From Flectonema sp. DT1601 (taxonomy: Eukaryota; Euglenozoa; Diplonemea; Diplonemida; Diplonemidae), in the NCBI GenBank assembly GCA_964019425.1, contig OZ025788.1, positions 992,001-1,056,000 on the forward strand: 64,000 nt of DNA. The letters are read 5' to 3'. Numbering within the stretch: the first letter of the stretch is position 1; each line of letters begins with the position of its first letter. The notes beneath the pieces were generated by a model. It was not told where the DNA came from. It did no database searches and saw only the letters and a list, made by a program, of their open reading frames with translations. The position numbers were made by a program, and so were the translations under genes. Positions 22,044 to 32,533 of the stretch are shown here, piece by piece.

Positions 22044-22873
22044 AGTTAGTAAACTATACTCCAATGAAGAGAGGAGGGAATAATAATTTCTTTGTCAAGA
22101 TACCAACGAGGAAAAATCTCATTGTCGCTCGAATATTTAAAGAAAAAGGAAGAGGAAAAAAATAAAGCTGCAAAAAAAAAAAAAAAAAAAAAAAAAGTTG
22201 TTCGTTTGCGCGTGAAACATAATAGTTTTCAAAATTGCTGCCAACCAACATTTCTTTTTTCTTTTTTTTTTAGTCAAATTTTATAATAAGAATATAACTT
22301 ATGTTCTTATTATTATTTTATTTTTCCCTTTTAAAAAAAATGAAAACGCCTTCTACAATTAGGTTGTCGAGGACAGAAGGGTGCGGGAGAGAGAGAGAGA
22401 GAATACAGAAACGAACGATACTCTCTGCAATATAATATTCTGCACTTTCAACTGTCGAAAGTAGGGGGAATGAATTCAACCGGCGATGATAACGACAGAC
22501 GCCCTTCCATTCCTGTACAATATGAATGATCGCAATCAGCCATACGGAAAGAAAAAAAAAAAAAAAAAAAAAACAGAAACAGCAACAGCAACTGGAGACG
22601 TGTCTCACAGAAAAGAAGTCTACATAAATATAATTTTCATTAAAAAAAAAAATTGCCAAAAGGCATGAAAAAGGATTGAGAACAACGGGAGTGGGAGGGA
22701 GAAGGGAGAGAGGAAATTGAGTCAAACTCGCATAACAAGTTTCACTACTGAAAAATAATGCTCACAATTAGGCCAATCCGCCTAAAATCTGCAGGCATGG
22801 ATTATAAAAGGAAAACAGAGAGGAATTTAAAAATAAAAAACAATAAGAAAGGAGGCTACTCCAATCATATATT

Positions 22874-23836
22874 TCAAACAATGATGTCACCTTCCTCAGT
22901 GTCCGGTCCGTTGTTTATTTGAATTTGAGTGCTTGGATATTCGTGATGCTCTACAGTTTGTTTATCTCTTACACAATACGCTACAACAGCGATAATAGCT
23001 GCAACGAAGACTGCAGTTCCGAATGCAATTCCAAAGATACCAGCAGTCGATATACCGTCATCAGATACTGGGACGACACGAACACCAGGAGACTCACCTG
23101 GTTGTGGAGTTCCTGGTAAAGGTGTTGCTGGAGGAGTTACCTCACACGTTGATAGTTTAGTGATGTCACTAGACACTAATAAGGTGTTTCCACTAACACA
23201 CGATAGAGGTTGGCACAACCCAGAGAGTAAGGCGCTCGATGCAACAGGTGCTACAACATTACATGATCTCACAGCTATCGCTACTCTTTCTCCTGTTACA
23301 GTTGGAGCTCCGAATGGATTAACGTTGTTGTTCGCAAAGAAGTTTGAAAAACCAGTCTTACCAGCCATCCGAGTCTTTCCTCTTCCGATAAAATGAATAG
23401 ATCCACAATACGCTGCTGACAAAAAAAAATCAGTCATTTGAAAGAAATTAATAATTTCCTGTAAAAGAACAGCATCAAATGACGGTGGTCTCCTTCTGCA
23501 GTCGAGGTTTGCATCATTCCAAGCAAATGTGAACTCCATGTCAATCAATGGAGGCTGTTCACCTTGAGCAACGCAAGCCCATCCAGTAAATTCAGCACCC
23601 AGTGTGGCTCCAGGGTCTTCATAAGATCCAGCACATACACATGAACCAGATACGCATTGGATGTCATTTCCAACATTAGAAGGGAACGTTCCCTCAAGGC
23701 AATCAGATGCAACAGTACACCAGGGTTTGAAAACATCACCTCCTAATTCCTCAGGTGCTACTTCATCTGCTGGAGGATCATCCAGTTGACTCTGGACGGC
23801 CACAAATAATGCAACAGCTGCAGTAAAACGGAACAT
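22874..23836 (-). CDS. Cys-rich type I membrane protein, paralog B of a two-gene family
   Basis: Single exon, 320 aa, TGA stop. Homolog of the gene at 17630-18595: signal peptide (1-16), the block with DIQC, SGSCVCAGSYEDPG and FTGWAC, then FDAVLLQEI, CGSIHF, GFSNFFA, NPFGAP and GLCQPLSC, then a transmembrane helix with IFGIAFGTAV and a short tail ending NNGPDTEEGDIIV. Cysteine positions are conserved except local additions. Divergence is substantial, so the duplication is not recent although the genes lie only 4 kb apart. Both keep the NNGPD tail and a C-terminal Val, which argues for a cytosolic partner. Acceptor CCCCATTCAG (AG 23866-23867) precedes the ATG by 29 nt. Function unknown; a surface receptor or adhesin is conceivable but unproven. 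Confidence 0.85.
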   Translation of the reverse strand: MFRFTAAVALFVAVQSQLDDPPADEVAPEELGGDVFKPWCTVASDCLEGTFPSNVGNDIQCVSGSCVCAGSYEDPGATLGAEFTGWACVAQGEQPPLIDMEFTFAWNDANLDCRRRPPSFDAVLLQEIINFFQMTDFFLSAAYCGSIHFIGRGKTRMAGKTGFSNFFANNNVNPFGAPTVTGERVAIAVRSCNVVAPVASSALLSGLCQPLSCVSGNTLLVSSDITKLSTCEVTPPATPLPGTPQPGESPGVRVVPVSDDGISTAGIFGIAFGTAVFVAAIIAVVAYCVRDKQTVEHHEYPSTQIQINNGPDTEEGDIIV

Positions 23837-24214
23837 TAAAATTTAGTTTTAGAAGTTTAAGAAAACTGAATGGGGAGAAAATATAAATTCAACTTACTTC
23901 ATCAACATCCACATTAGAAACAATACCAACACAGCAACAACACTCGTGACAAATCTATATTATGTTCTGATAACCTTGTTGTGAATAAAATAAAAATAAT
24001 TTTTTTTTTTTTTTACCTGGAAAAAAATTTAAGGCAGCCTATTAAAGCAATGATTAAATAATAGTCTGCTTCGAAAATATTTAGAGAGAGAGGGAAAAAA
24101 AAAAAAAAAAAAAAAAAAAAACACACGTTTTTTTTTGGCAACTGCTGTATAGAACATAAAGTAATGACGCGATTGAACAGTAGTTCAGTCACTACTGTAA
24201 CAGTAATCAATTTA

Positions 24215-24943
24215 TCAATTTTTGTGTTGATTACAAAGAGAAAACACATCGCAAATATCTGTCACTAAATAATCAGCATTTGGATAGTCCGGTGGAGACT
24301 TGGTAACAGAAGGACGCTGACCAGGTGCTAAGTCATTACACACTAAAACAGTTAACCAACCCATTGATTTTGGTACCTTTAAATTAGCATACGAATCGTC
24401 CGCAAAGCATATCGGGAGGTCAGTCCCATTTATAAATGATAACGCGGTATGGTAGGCTGGCTCAGCTGGTTTGTTTACCCACTCTGAAGGCGGTGGAAAT
24501 GGCTTTCCCTTAGTTGGAAATAACCCCCACTGATCGTAACACGAAATGATACGATCAAACACAGAAGGAAATCCCAAAGCCTGTAAACACTTGCTGGCAT
24601 GTTCTTGCGTTCCGTTGGTGAATATAAATACAGGATGAGGATAGTTCTCAACTGCTTCAACTAATTGTTCATTTTTTAATATCTTTTTGTGATGTTCCAT
24701 TTTATTATTATGAACAAAATCAAGATACTCCGTAAGATCACTCAGGCCACACTCTGCAACATATCCAGCTACCGCTAAACCACACTTTTTATAGTATTGG
24801 TTTGTAGTAATATCAGCTTGCTCTGGTGTTAGTCCAAGTGTCTTTGTTCCAAATTGACGGATATTTTCACCCATCTGCTTTGCAATACCACTATCTCTCC
24901 TGTACATACAGTTGTCAAGATCAAGTAATATACGATGAGTCAT
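24215..24943 (-). CDS. HAD-superfamily hydrolase, pyrimidine 5'-nucleotidase (SDT1/PHM8) type
   Basis: Single exon, 242 aa. The four HAD motifs are present in order: motif I DLDNCMY (residues 8-14, nucleophile Asp8 and acid/base Asp10), motif II FTNGT, a motif III region, and motif IV CFADDS with following AN. The DxDN-x-[LM]Y form and length match fungal SDT1/PHM8 and plant relatives that dephosphorylate pyrimidine nucleotides, lysophosphatidic acid or related small phosphates. The helical cap lies between motifs I and II. It is probably cytosolic, as there is no targeting signal. Acceptor TTTTATCAG ends 12 nt before ATG 24943, behind an ATT-rich pyrimidine tract. The exact substrate cannot be read from sequence. 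Confidence 0.88.
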   Translation of the reverse strand: MTHRILLDLDNCMYRRDSGIAKQMGENIRQFGTKTLGLTPEQADITTNQYYKKCGLAVAGYVAECGLSDLTEYLDFVHNNKMEHHKKILKNEQLVEAVENYPHPVFIFTNGTQEHASKCLQALGFPSVFDRIISCYDQWGLFPTKGKPFPPPSEWVNKPAEPAYHTALSFINGTDLPICFADDSYANLKVPKSMGWLTVLVCNDLAPGQRPSVTKSPPDYPNADYLVTDICDVFSLCNQHKN

Positions 24944-25358
24944 GTTGACTGTTTACTGATAAAATAAAAATAATAATAATAATAATCACTACTAACACTC
25001 AAGATAGTACCGTAGTATCTCCTTCGGATAATGGTTTTATGTAATCTGTTACTGCAATAAAGCTTATCAAAGTGGTACGAATAGTTAACACAGGCAGGTG
25101 CATAATGTTGTAAATAGCGTCAGGTGACATGTTGTCACTACAGAATAAAATAATTAAAAAAAAGTGAGAGTTAATCGGCAGGCCCTTGAGACCGGCTCCA
25201 TTTCATATTCGCTGCAAGTCCCTGCAAAGGAAATGCGAGAACGGAGGGTTCCTTTTGTAGAACTAATTCCAAAGAAAGAGAAAAAAAAAAAAAAGAATAC
25301 GTTAGAAATATTGCTCATAACCAGTGAGGTTCTATGCGACAGATGGGAGGAAGAATTA

Positions 25359-26546
25359 CTACTCTCCGATAGTAAGCAACAGCATTAGAGAATCGTGTGA
25401 GTGAAGCTCAACTTCTATTTTATCATTTTTTATTTCTCCGATATCGCTGTGTTTCCACAAGTCTCTTCCTTGAATAATCGAACCAGATGGAAATAACTTT
25501 GAAATATCAGAAAACGTTATCTTCTTAACGTCATCATGAAAGTTAATAAGCAAGACTGCAATACCTGATGAACAGGTTTTAAACCAAACAGCCCCGGGAG
25601 TTGTTCCTGAGAATTCTGTTGTGTTGGCTGCTAGTGCCATCTTACCCAAAGCATCTTGATCTACAGCAACGACTTCTTTATTAGTATAAATATCTAAAAC
25701 TGTTTGAGTAAGGTTACGGATATCTACTGCAGACCATAACGGAGCAGCAGCCATCGCCCACATACTGAAGTGAGTTTTCCATTCAGTCGGAGACAGGCCA
25801 TCCATTCCAACTATAAGCATGTCTGGGTCTTGCCAGGCTCCAATTTGAGTTGAATTAGGGTACTGAGTATCACCAATAAAGTTACGTATCATACGACTCC
25901 AAGTCGCATGACCTGGTGGACAAATATCTAACGTTGTTCTCCAAATGGTTCCAATGCTTGGTCCCCATTGATATACATTGTCACTCCCCCAAACGCACAT
26001 ATAAAAAGCAATCTTATGACCTGTTTTATTATGTGCATTCTCTATAGCCCTGTGCATTCTTGTATATAATTGTTCATAAGAATAGTTGTCGGGTTTGTGA
26101 CAAGCATCTTCTTCTATAAGATCGATTCCCCACTCGGCGTATGTCAGAGCATCAATTTCTTCATAATTAAAACTACCTTCATACCCAGCACATGTTTGTG
26201 ATCCAACATCAGTATAGATACCAGCAAGTAGACCCTTGCTGTGAATGTAAGATACTAAATCTGACATTCCGTGAGGAAACTTTTCTGGATCTGGCATTGG
26301 TCTTCCCATAGCATCTCTATGACCAGTTTTTGTAATGCATTCTTGTATTATTATTGTTTTGTATCCAACGTCTACCATCCCTGAAGAGACTATTGAATCA
26401 GCCATTTGACGTATCACCGAGTCGTTGTAATTACAACCAAATTGATTCCAGTTAGCCCAACCCATCGGAGGTGTTGGAAACATGTTGTGAGGATCCCATG
26501 CGAGTGAAATCGACAAAGCAGATAACACTGACGTCAAGCGAAACAT
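25359..26546 (-). CDS. GH27 glycoside hydrolase (alpha-galactosidase-like) with altered sugar pocket
   Basis: Single exon, 395 aa, TAG stop. A signal peptide (1-16) precedes a full GH27 barrel: PPMGWANWNQFGC, FPHGMSDLVSYIHSKG, GIYTDVGSQTCAGYEGS and DPDMLIVGMDGLS, then VVAVDQDALGK and a C-terminal beta domain. The nucleophile Asp (D147 in EEDAC) and acid/base Asp (D242 in DPDM) are kept. Several galactose-contact residues known from human GLA are changed: the DDCW motif reads QECI (68-71), the Lys before the nucleophile is Glu145, and the Glu203 equivalent falls in FYMCVWG, apparently Val. A Glu in place of the second pocket Asp is known in GH27 beta-L-arabinopyranosidases. It is likely lysosomal or secreted. 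Specificity is open, and it may not act on alpha-galactosides. Confidence 0.88.
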   Translation of the reverse strand: MFRLTSVLSALSISLAWDPHNMFPTPPMGWANWNQFGCNYNDSVIRQMADSIVSSGMVDVGYKTIIIQECITKTGHRDAMGRPMPDPEKFPHGMSDLVSYIHSKGLLAGIYTDVGSQTCAGYEGSFNYEEIDALTYAEWGIDLIEEDACHKPDNYSYEQLYTRMHRAIENAHNKTGHKIAFYMCVWGSDNVYQWGPSIGTIWRTTLDICPPGHATWSRMIRNFIGDTQYPNSTQIGAWQDPDMLIVGMDGLSPTEWKTHFSMWAMAAAPLWSAVDIRNLTQTVLDIYTNKEVVAVDQDALGKMALAANTTEFSGTTPGAVWFKTCSSGIAVLLINFHDDVKKITFSDISKLFPSGSIIQGRDLWKHSDIGEIKNDKIEVELHSHDSLMLLLTIGE

Positions 26547-27258
26547 GTATTGAGATAGGTATAACTTTTTAGTTAAATAATATAACCGTTGTTTGTTTGT
26601 TTGTTTGTTTTTTTTTCATTCTCTAAACTAGAACAGACAACACACATACAAAAGGGTACTAGCAAATTGCTACCAGCCTTGAACAACGTGTAAATGCAAA
26701 AAAAAAAAAAAAAAGAGGGGTAAAAAAAAAACGCAAAAGGGTATTCATAAGGAAACACCAACACCGTACTGAAGACTGAGAACAAGTCTTAAAATAATAC
26801 CAGTGCAATGATAGTATGGCACATCAAAATATTCTGTAAAGAATAGTGACTGCGCGATGGCATGATATGCTTACAAGAAATTAATAATAGCACACTGTGA
26901 AGCACGCCAGCTGGCAAAAAAATAAAAAATAAAATAAATAATTGACCAACTTCTGTTGTGCGCAACTGGTACAAAAATCCTAATAAAGGAATAGGTTGCC
27001 ACAAATTATCTTTGAATAACGGGTTTACAAATATATATAAAAAAAAAAGAATCGGCAAACTTGACGTTTTACTTTTATACAAAAAAGAAAGAAAAAAAAA
27101 CAGCAGGCACAAAAAGATTTTCAGAGTACCGTAGCAGTATAACAGTCGCGTCGTACTCAACGAATACAAAGCGAGCAATAGAATCAAAATAACAGACCAA
27201 ATAAAACAGATGTCAGCGTACTGAAAGCACGCCCGTAAGAACAGGTATGAAAGAAATA
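26547..27258. other. Spacer downstream of the Patched/NPC1-like gene
   Basis: About 710 bp. A hydrophobic Phe/Leu/Ile-rich frame runs 27307-26789 on the minus strand but starts from GTG, overlaps the preceding stop in another frame and has low-complexity composition; I do not call it. (GTTT)n lies at about 26590-26612. Confidence 0.55.
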
Positions 27259-30200
27259 TTATAATGGAGGCAGTATCATGTGGCTGATAACAAATCTCGG
27301 TAAACACGACAACAGAGCAGGAAAGAAAATGAATCCGTGAATCATACCAAACAATATGGTCGCAAATAACATTTTAAAAAATGTTAGAAAAGTTTCACTA
27401 CTAGCGAGGGAGAGGACTGCAACTCCAAGAAGTGTACTCATACCACCAGCGAATATAGAAGCACCAATTTCTTCCAATGCTCTTCTGACATAAAACCATG
27501 AAGGTTGAAGCTCATGGTCGGTATTTGCTCCTTCTGTGAGTCTGCTGTTCACAAATGCGATTCCAATATGAGCACAGTAATCAACACTGATACCTATAGA
27601 CATCGCTATAACAATATAGCTTACTGGGTTTTGACTAATCCCCATGAAATACATCCAACCAAGTACCGACACATCAATCATTGCGACATTAACCGTAACT
27701 AAAATAGCCATACTGGGAGGCATGAATAGGATCAGAGCAGCAAGAACTGCTAATCCACTATATATTAAATTCTGTCTAATCAAGACATCAATAGTTCTAT
27801 CTCCATCAGTAAAAGCATACCAGTCTGCTATTATGTAGCCACTAATACCGGTTACTTCACTCCATGATGAGAAAGCAGCTCTAGCAGCCAGCATGTCATC
27901 TGCCTTTCCCCACGTGTCATCCGATATACGTTGAAGACCAGTGAACTTTGCTTTTATAATTGTTTTAGTCACTGGGTCTAGGACTACTTGAGAATAGAAG
28001 TGGGGTGTTTCGTTGAGAAATTGCTGTTTTTTTTTTTTTTTGAGTTTAAAGCATCACTAAGAAGCTTATTAAACAAACAACACATACAAACAACAATGGA
28101 TAAAAATTTTCCCCTGTTGGATTACTCATACGCAGATACGTATCAACAAGATTAGTTGAAACGTAGCTTTCCCTTCTGAGGTTTGCCCAAACCCTAAACG
28201 ATAGTAGCCAAGGGTTGAAAGCAAAGATGGATTCTTGCCGTTCAAGGTCAACCTGTTTAGTTATTTCTCAATTTCATGTTATTAAAAAGAAAATTAAAAA
28301 AAAACAAACCTTCAACCTCTCCACTACATCAACAATATTCTGAGATGACCAATCAATACGTGAATCCTCAAGAATGACATTAACTTCTGAAGGAACTCCT
28401 TGAAAGTATACATCTTGTTGATCAAAATAATCTCTCACGTATGAATCTGAAGGAAGTGTTTCAGTTAGAGCTAGTCCTTGTTTTAGATTTGGTATCTGTG
28501 AGGCACAGATGATCCCCCAAATTATGAAGAATATAACAATAAAACCCTTTCCTACTTTGTGGGTCACAGCTGGGGCGTACATCTCTCTCATAAATTTGCT
28601 GATTAATCTGATTTGATAATTTGAAAGATATTTTGATAATTATTTAAAGTATTATTAAGAACTTTAACATACGATGCTGACTCTTGGGAATTTAGATCGC
28701 TTCCTTCATCGTCAGATCCTGAGTGGTCAGAATCGGAGTCCACTGATATTAACCCATCTCCGGATACTTCTTCCGTAGTGCATGGTGTTGTCTGTCGCTG
28801 TGTTGAAGTTGGTGCGCCCAACTTATCGCCAGTAATACATTTAAGCAAGTCTGACCGACTAACTGGTTTCCCAGTTAGAACACTCTTACGACGAATTCGA
28901 CTCGATGGTACTTCCAATCCTAATGATTCTTGTCGGAGTGAAAGCCTAGGTCCGCAGTGCCGTAGAACAATCTGATCTTCCTTTGGACCGTCACTATCCA
29001 AAGAATGGATTACGTGGTCACCTTCTTCACTAATTGTGTTTATAATTTCAGGTATTTCCGTGTTGTCGTTTTCTTCTATTCCGTTTTCTTTTGAAGGCGG
29101 TAATAACGGCAAAGGAACCACTGAAATCTTATTAGCTGTAGCCTTCGTATCAATAAGAAGCTGTTTATCACAACCCAGGAATTCCTTAGCTGTAGTGTAT
29201 CTATCCGGAAGAACAATGCAAAACAACACATCAATGCGATTGCTTCGAATTCGTCGCTCATCTAGGTCGAGAGCGATCAAAAAAACTGTGACTTGAATAT
29301 AAAAATCCCAACAAATAACTAAAAATGCCACAATTGTAAACGACCTGACTGCCGGCATCGTCGCAGTAGCTCCAACAGCGAAGGCAATGATATCCGTTAC
29401 AGTTGTTAAAGTAATGGGTGGACCAGAGACTCCTAATGATTTAGACATTCTGGTCTTTCGATCAGAAAGATGGAAGTGATTATTATAACAATCAACAATT
29501 ATAATAATATCATCTACACCGATACCAATTAATACAAATAATACAAGTGGTGTGATGGGTGTCATCTTCTCCCCGACGAGACCTAAACATCCCAAACCAA
29601 TTCCAAATGCCAACAACATAAAGAAACAACCAATAGCACCTAATAGCAATCTTGATCCGACAAGAGTGAGATCACCAAGAACGACAGAACAAAATATAAT
29701 AACGAGGAAGATGGAGACTGCTACGAGTGCGACGTCCTGGTTTACAACTCTTTCCAATTCTTTATTTATACTACTTGAAGCGAAGACTGCAGCATTTACA
29801 CCTGGAACCTTAAAATCACTGTTGAAATAGTTTATAATTGTGTCCTCAACGTTAGAGAGTGTTGACTTATCAGCTGGAGAGTATGCCCATGCGTCTTTAC
29901 AAGCAAGTAGAGATATTACCTTACCCGAGTCAGATCGTTCAACGTTAACAAAATCCTTTAAATACGAACCATTCCCTCGCAGTGAGTCATCATTCATAAA
30001 GACGGTGAGTGTAACATGAAGATCAGGATCTGATATTACTATGTCTCTGTTGTATCCCCACACTGCTAGAATTGACTGTCTTGGACAGGGCCATTTTTCT
30101 GATGGTCGGTGACAAAGTTCTTGAAATCGACCTTCTGTGTCAACCAACTCATGAGCATCCAGTAGTCCATAAAGAAATTCTTTCGTTAAAATATCAACAC

Positions 30201-30696
30201 CCGCAGCAGTTGGATAGTATAGCACTGCTGTTCCTTTTGGTTTTTCGAGAAAGTCTGCTTTGTATCTTTTCATTTCTTTGTATCCTTTCATGTCGATTGG
30301 GTTCCATAATTCAGAGGATTCGGTTTCTGATTCGAGTAATACGAAAATAGAAACCCCACTAAAGATGACTAATAGAACGAGTATCATAATATAAACACAT
30401 GGATGGTTTAATACACTAGTTGCTAGTCTACTGAATCCTTTGTGAAGTGTTTTCGCTACGAATGCTGGCAGAGGCCATGCAGACTTCGTCACAGCAGTTT
30501 TTGCAAACATTTGCGCAACTTGGACATTTCCTCTAAAGTGTTGTTGGATTCTTTTTAAATTTGCGAGGCATTCCAGAGCGAAATGAGCATCTCCAAACTC
30601 AACATCCGCCTGCATCACAACAGACCTGACCCTTCGCAGGGATTTTGATCTCTTTCTCATGGATATGTTTGGAGGTGGTTTGAGATCGTGAACCAT
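27259..30696 (-). CDS. Patched/NPC1-like sterol-sensing-domain transporter
   Basis: Four exons: 28673-30696, 28310-28598, 28088-28252 and 27259-28023. Introns are 74, 57 and 64 nt (donors GTATGT, GTTTGT, GTATGT), giving 1080 aa with phase kept throughout. It has the RND two-half plan: TM1 at about 100-120, an extracellular loop, then a five-helix sterol-sensing domain (about 320-480) with GIGVDDIIIIVD. A long Ser/Asp-rich hydrophilic loop (about 500-675) leads into KFMREMYAP and TM7. A second extracellular loop (exons 2-4) ends in six helices with GISVDYCAHIGIAF. Both GxxVD motifs, thought to sit on the proton or ion path, are present. Exon 3 (55 codons) is short but joins both neighbours in phase. 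It is likely a sterol or lipid transporter or Patched-domain protein of the plasma membrane or endosome. Substrate is unknown. Confidence 0.88.
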
Positions 30697-30869
30697 TTTA
30701 CAATTGTCTTCTTTTTTTTATTTCTTTATTCTTTTTGAATGTGTATTAATATTGAAAAAACGGATTCAAATAAATTAAATCAAGGGTAAAAAAATAATGT
30801 TAGAAACAGAAAGTAATAGTATAGCAAATAAATAAATAAACAAAAAAAGAAGTGTAAATAATAAAAAAA

Positions 30870-31490
30870 TCAGACAATATCAGTTTGTTCTGTTTTTTTC
30901 TTTGGAGGAGGTCTAGGAGGCCATTTCGTATCAGTTTGTATTTTATAAGACTCAGTAGTCCTTGCGGCTGTAATAACACCAGCAGTATATCCACTTAAAT
31001 ATGTACCTGAGAAGTAACTACCAGTATTATCAACGTAGACTGTACTGGTTCCAATCCATGTTTTTGGTCGAAGGTGGGCATTACCTAGATGGGATTTAGT
31101 GATTAGCCTTTGACTTATTGAATACGCTGGACCATAAATATGTTTCATAGAGAACTCTACTAAATATATCACCGATGAATCTTTCATCATGGCGACTTCT
31201 CCAGTGCCGTGGAATCCTGTTCCGTCGCGTGAGAGGTGTATTGAGATTCTGGTTTTGTTTGTTTTTTTTTCTCTTTTTTTTTTTTGAATCATTTCGAAGT
31301 AAATAACAACTCAATCAACAAACCTCGTAGTTTTCATAGGTGAAGGCAGTTGTTGGATTACCCACCACCCGGACACATCTATTGTTTTATTGGATGCTTC
31401 AAGCTCAGTGAGCGCAGCTTCAACTCTGACACCACTCGGAGGTGGGATGAATTCGTCATCACTGCTCTCATCACTGTGAGTGGCAAACAT
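30870..31490 (-). CDS. Hypothetical two-exon protein
   Basis: Exons 31324-31490 and 30870-31248 with a 75-nt intron (donor GTTTGT, acceptor AAAACCAG), 181 aa. It starts MFATHSDESSDDEFIPPP (acidic, disordered). A compact region follows with SGWWVIQQLPSP, DGTGFHGTGEV and FSMKHIYGPAYSISQRL, and a Gly/Thr/Tyr-rich segment that could form a beta barrel. It ends KWPPRPPPKKK and a short tail. I do not recognise the family. ATG 31490 is only three bases past acceptor AATTCTTCAG (AG 31494-31495). The frame upstream of that acceptor, across a 46-nt candidate intron, could instead connect to the SARAF-like gene at 31669-32067, but only through an in-frame TGA. Confidence 0.55.
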
Positions 31491-31668
31491 ATTCTGAAGA
31501 ATTCGTTTTTAAAAAATATAAATTTAAAAAAAAAGTTACCAAATAAAGTATTCCTCTCATTCCATTCTGTAGTAAGAAAGTGAAGGTTACAATCACAAAC
31601 ATGACGGGATAATTTCTGTTTTTTTTCCCAGATATAACAGATGAATTGTGATGCTGCACTTCTAAAGT

Positions 31669-32067
31669 TCACAGTTGGTGGTCAACTATCGTTGTTTCAA
31701 TAGAATATCTAAGAATACAACTGTCATTTCTAATATAACCTTGACGAGGTATCTCACAGGAGTCGCAAGTAATTTCGTATTCCCTGAGACGGAGTAGCTT
31801 TCCTCGTGAGATCTCTTCGCCATCACATGCAAACCGACCAGTTGTAGTTTGCTGACAGACAATATTATTTATCACACCGTGTCTACAGGATTCACCATCA
31901 CACATGAGCTGTAGGTCGTCTTGTTCTTTGCGAGTTTTCTTTATTTTCCTGCCTTCTTCAAATGTTAACTCAGTGAGACTAGCCATAGGAATACAGCTAT
32001 CGATCACTGCCAATTCCGTGGCAGACAGAAGTGAAGTAATTGCTAGTAATAAAATAATGTATTTCAT
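31669..32067 (-). CDS. SARAF-like Cys-rich secreted/luminal domain protein
   Basis: 132 aa with a signal peptide (MKYIILLLAITSLLSA). The remaining domain follows the luminal part of SARAF (store-operated calcium entry regulator): LQLMCDGESC, then VCQQ, a pair around FACDG, EITCDSCE and NDSCILRYSIE, matching the cysteine spacing and final SC-x-L-x-Y pattern. SARAF proteins have a transmembrane helix and cytosolic tail after this domain; here a TGA comes first (31669-31671). The same frame stays open for about 36 codons past the TGA and includes a hydrophobic stretch, so either this is a short secreted form or the model lacks a splice. A donor at ATA|GTTGAC with acceptor TTACTACAG would skip the TGA in phase but the donor is weak. 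Confidence 0.5.
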   Translation of the reverse strand: MKYIILLLAITSLLSATELAVIDSCIPMASLTELTFEEGRKIKKTRKEQDDLQLMCDGESCRHGVINNIVCQQTTTGRFACDGEEISRGKLLRLREYEITCDSCEIPRQGYIRNDSCILRYSIETTIVDHQL

Positions 32068-32533
32068 TTTTTTTTTTTCATAAGGTTTTTACACCTACCT
32101 TAGTTAATTTCACCGATCAACACCATTTAATCGAATAACTGTAATAAAGATGGGTAGTGACTTGATCTCATTTTTTGATCGTATTTTGTGTCGTTTTATG
32201 ATGTTTGTTCTGTTTCCCTTTTTTTTTTTTTTTTTTTTAAATTTTTTTTCGCAATCTAAAACACGGTAACGAAAACTAATGTATACAGCTACATCGATAC
32301 CGCGTGAGCGAAATAAAAAAAGAGGGAATAATAATAATTCAGAATAAGAAGAATAGCGAATGCTACAACACAAGAAAAATAAAATAATCTAACGTCGAAG
32401 AAGTGATAGTTTGACAATTGTAAAAAGAAAACAGGCAAAACTCGACGCACTAAATATGTCAGATGATCAAGTTCCAGAATGGAACAATCGACTATCAGAA
32501 TGTATCAATTAGAGTTGAGATGCTGATTGCTAT

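Larger units (their letters stand above)
18633..22873. other. 4.2-kb gene-poor region between the two surface-protein paralogs
   Basis: No supported gene. It holds several decayed dispersed repeats (listed separately), two pentanucleotide arrays, and homopolymer runs including A runs at 21374-21400, 22171-22195 and 22554-22572. Short stretches around 19440-19620 and 19720-19900 share landmarks (AACAGGTT then AAAGAAAATAAA and AATGATC) and may be an old local duplication. Confidence 0.55.

Noticed and set aside
26789-27307. 172-codon minus-strand frame downstream of the Patched/NPC1-like gene
   Set aside because: Begins with GTG, overlaps the end of the transporter in another frame, and is Phe/Leu/Ile-rich as expected from T-rich sequence; no domain pattern.
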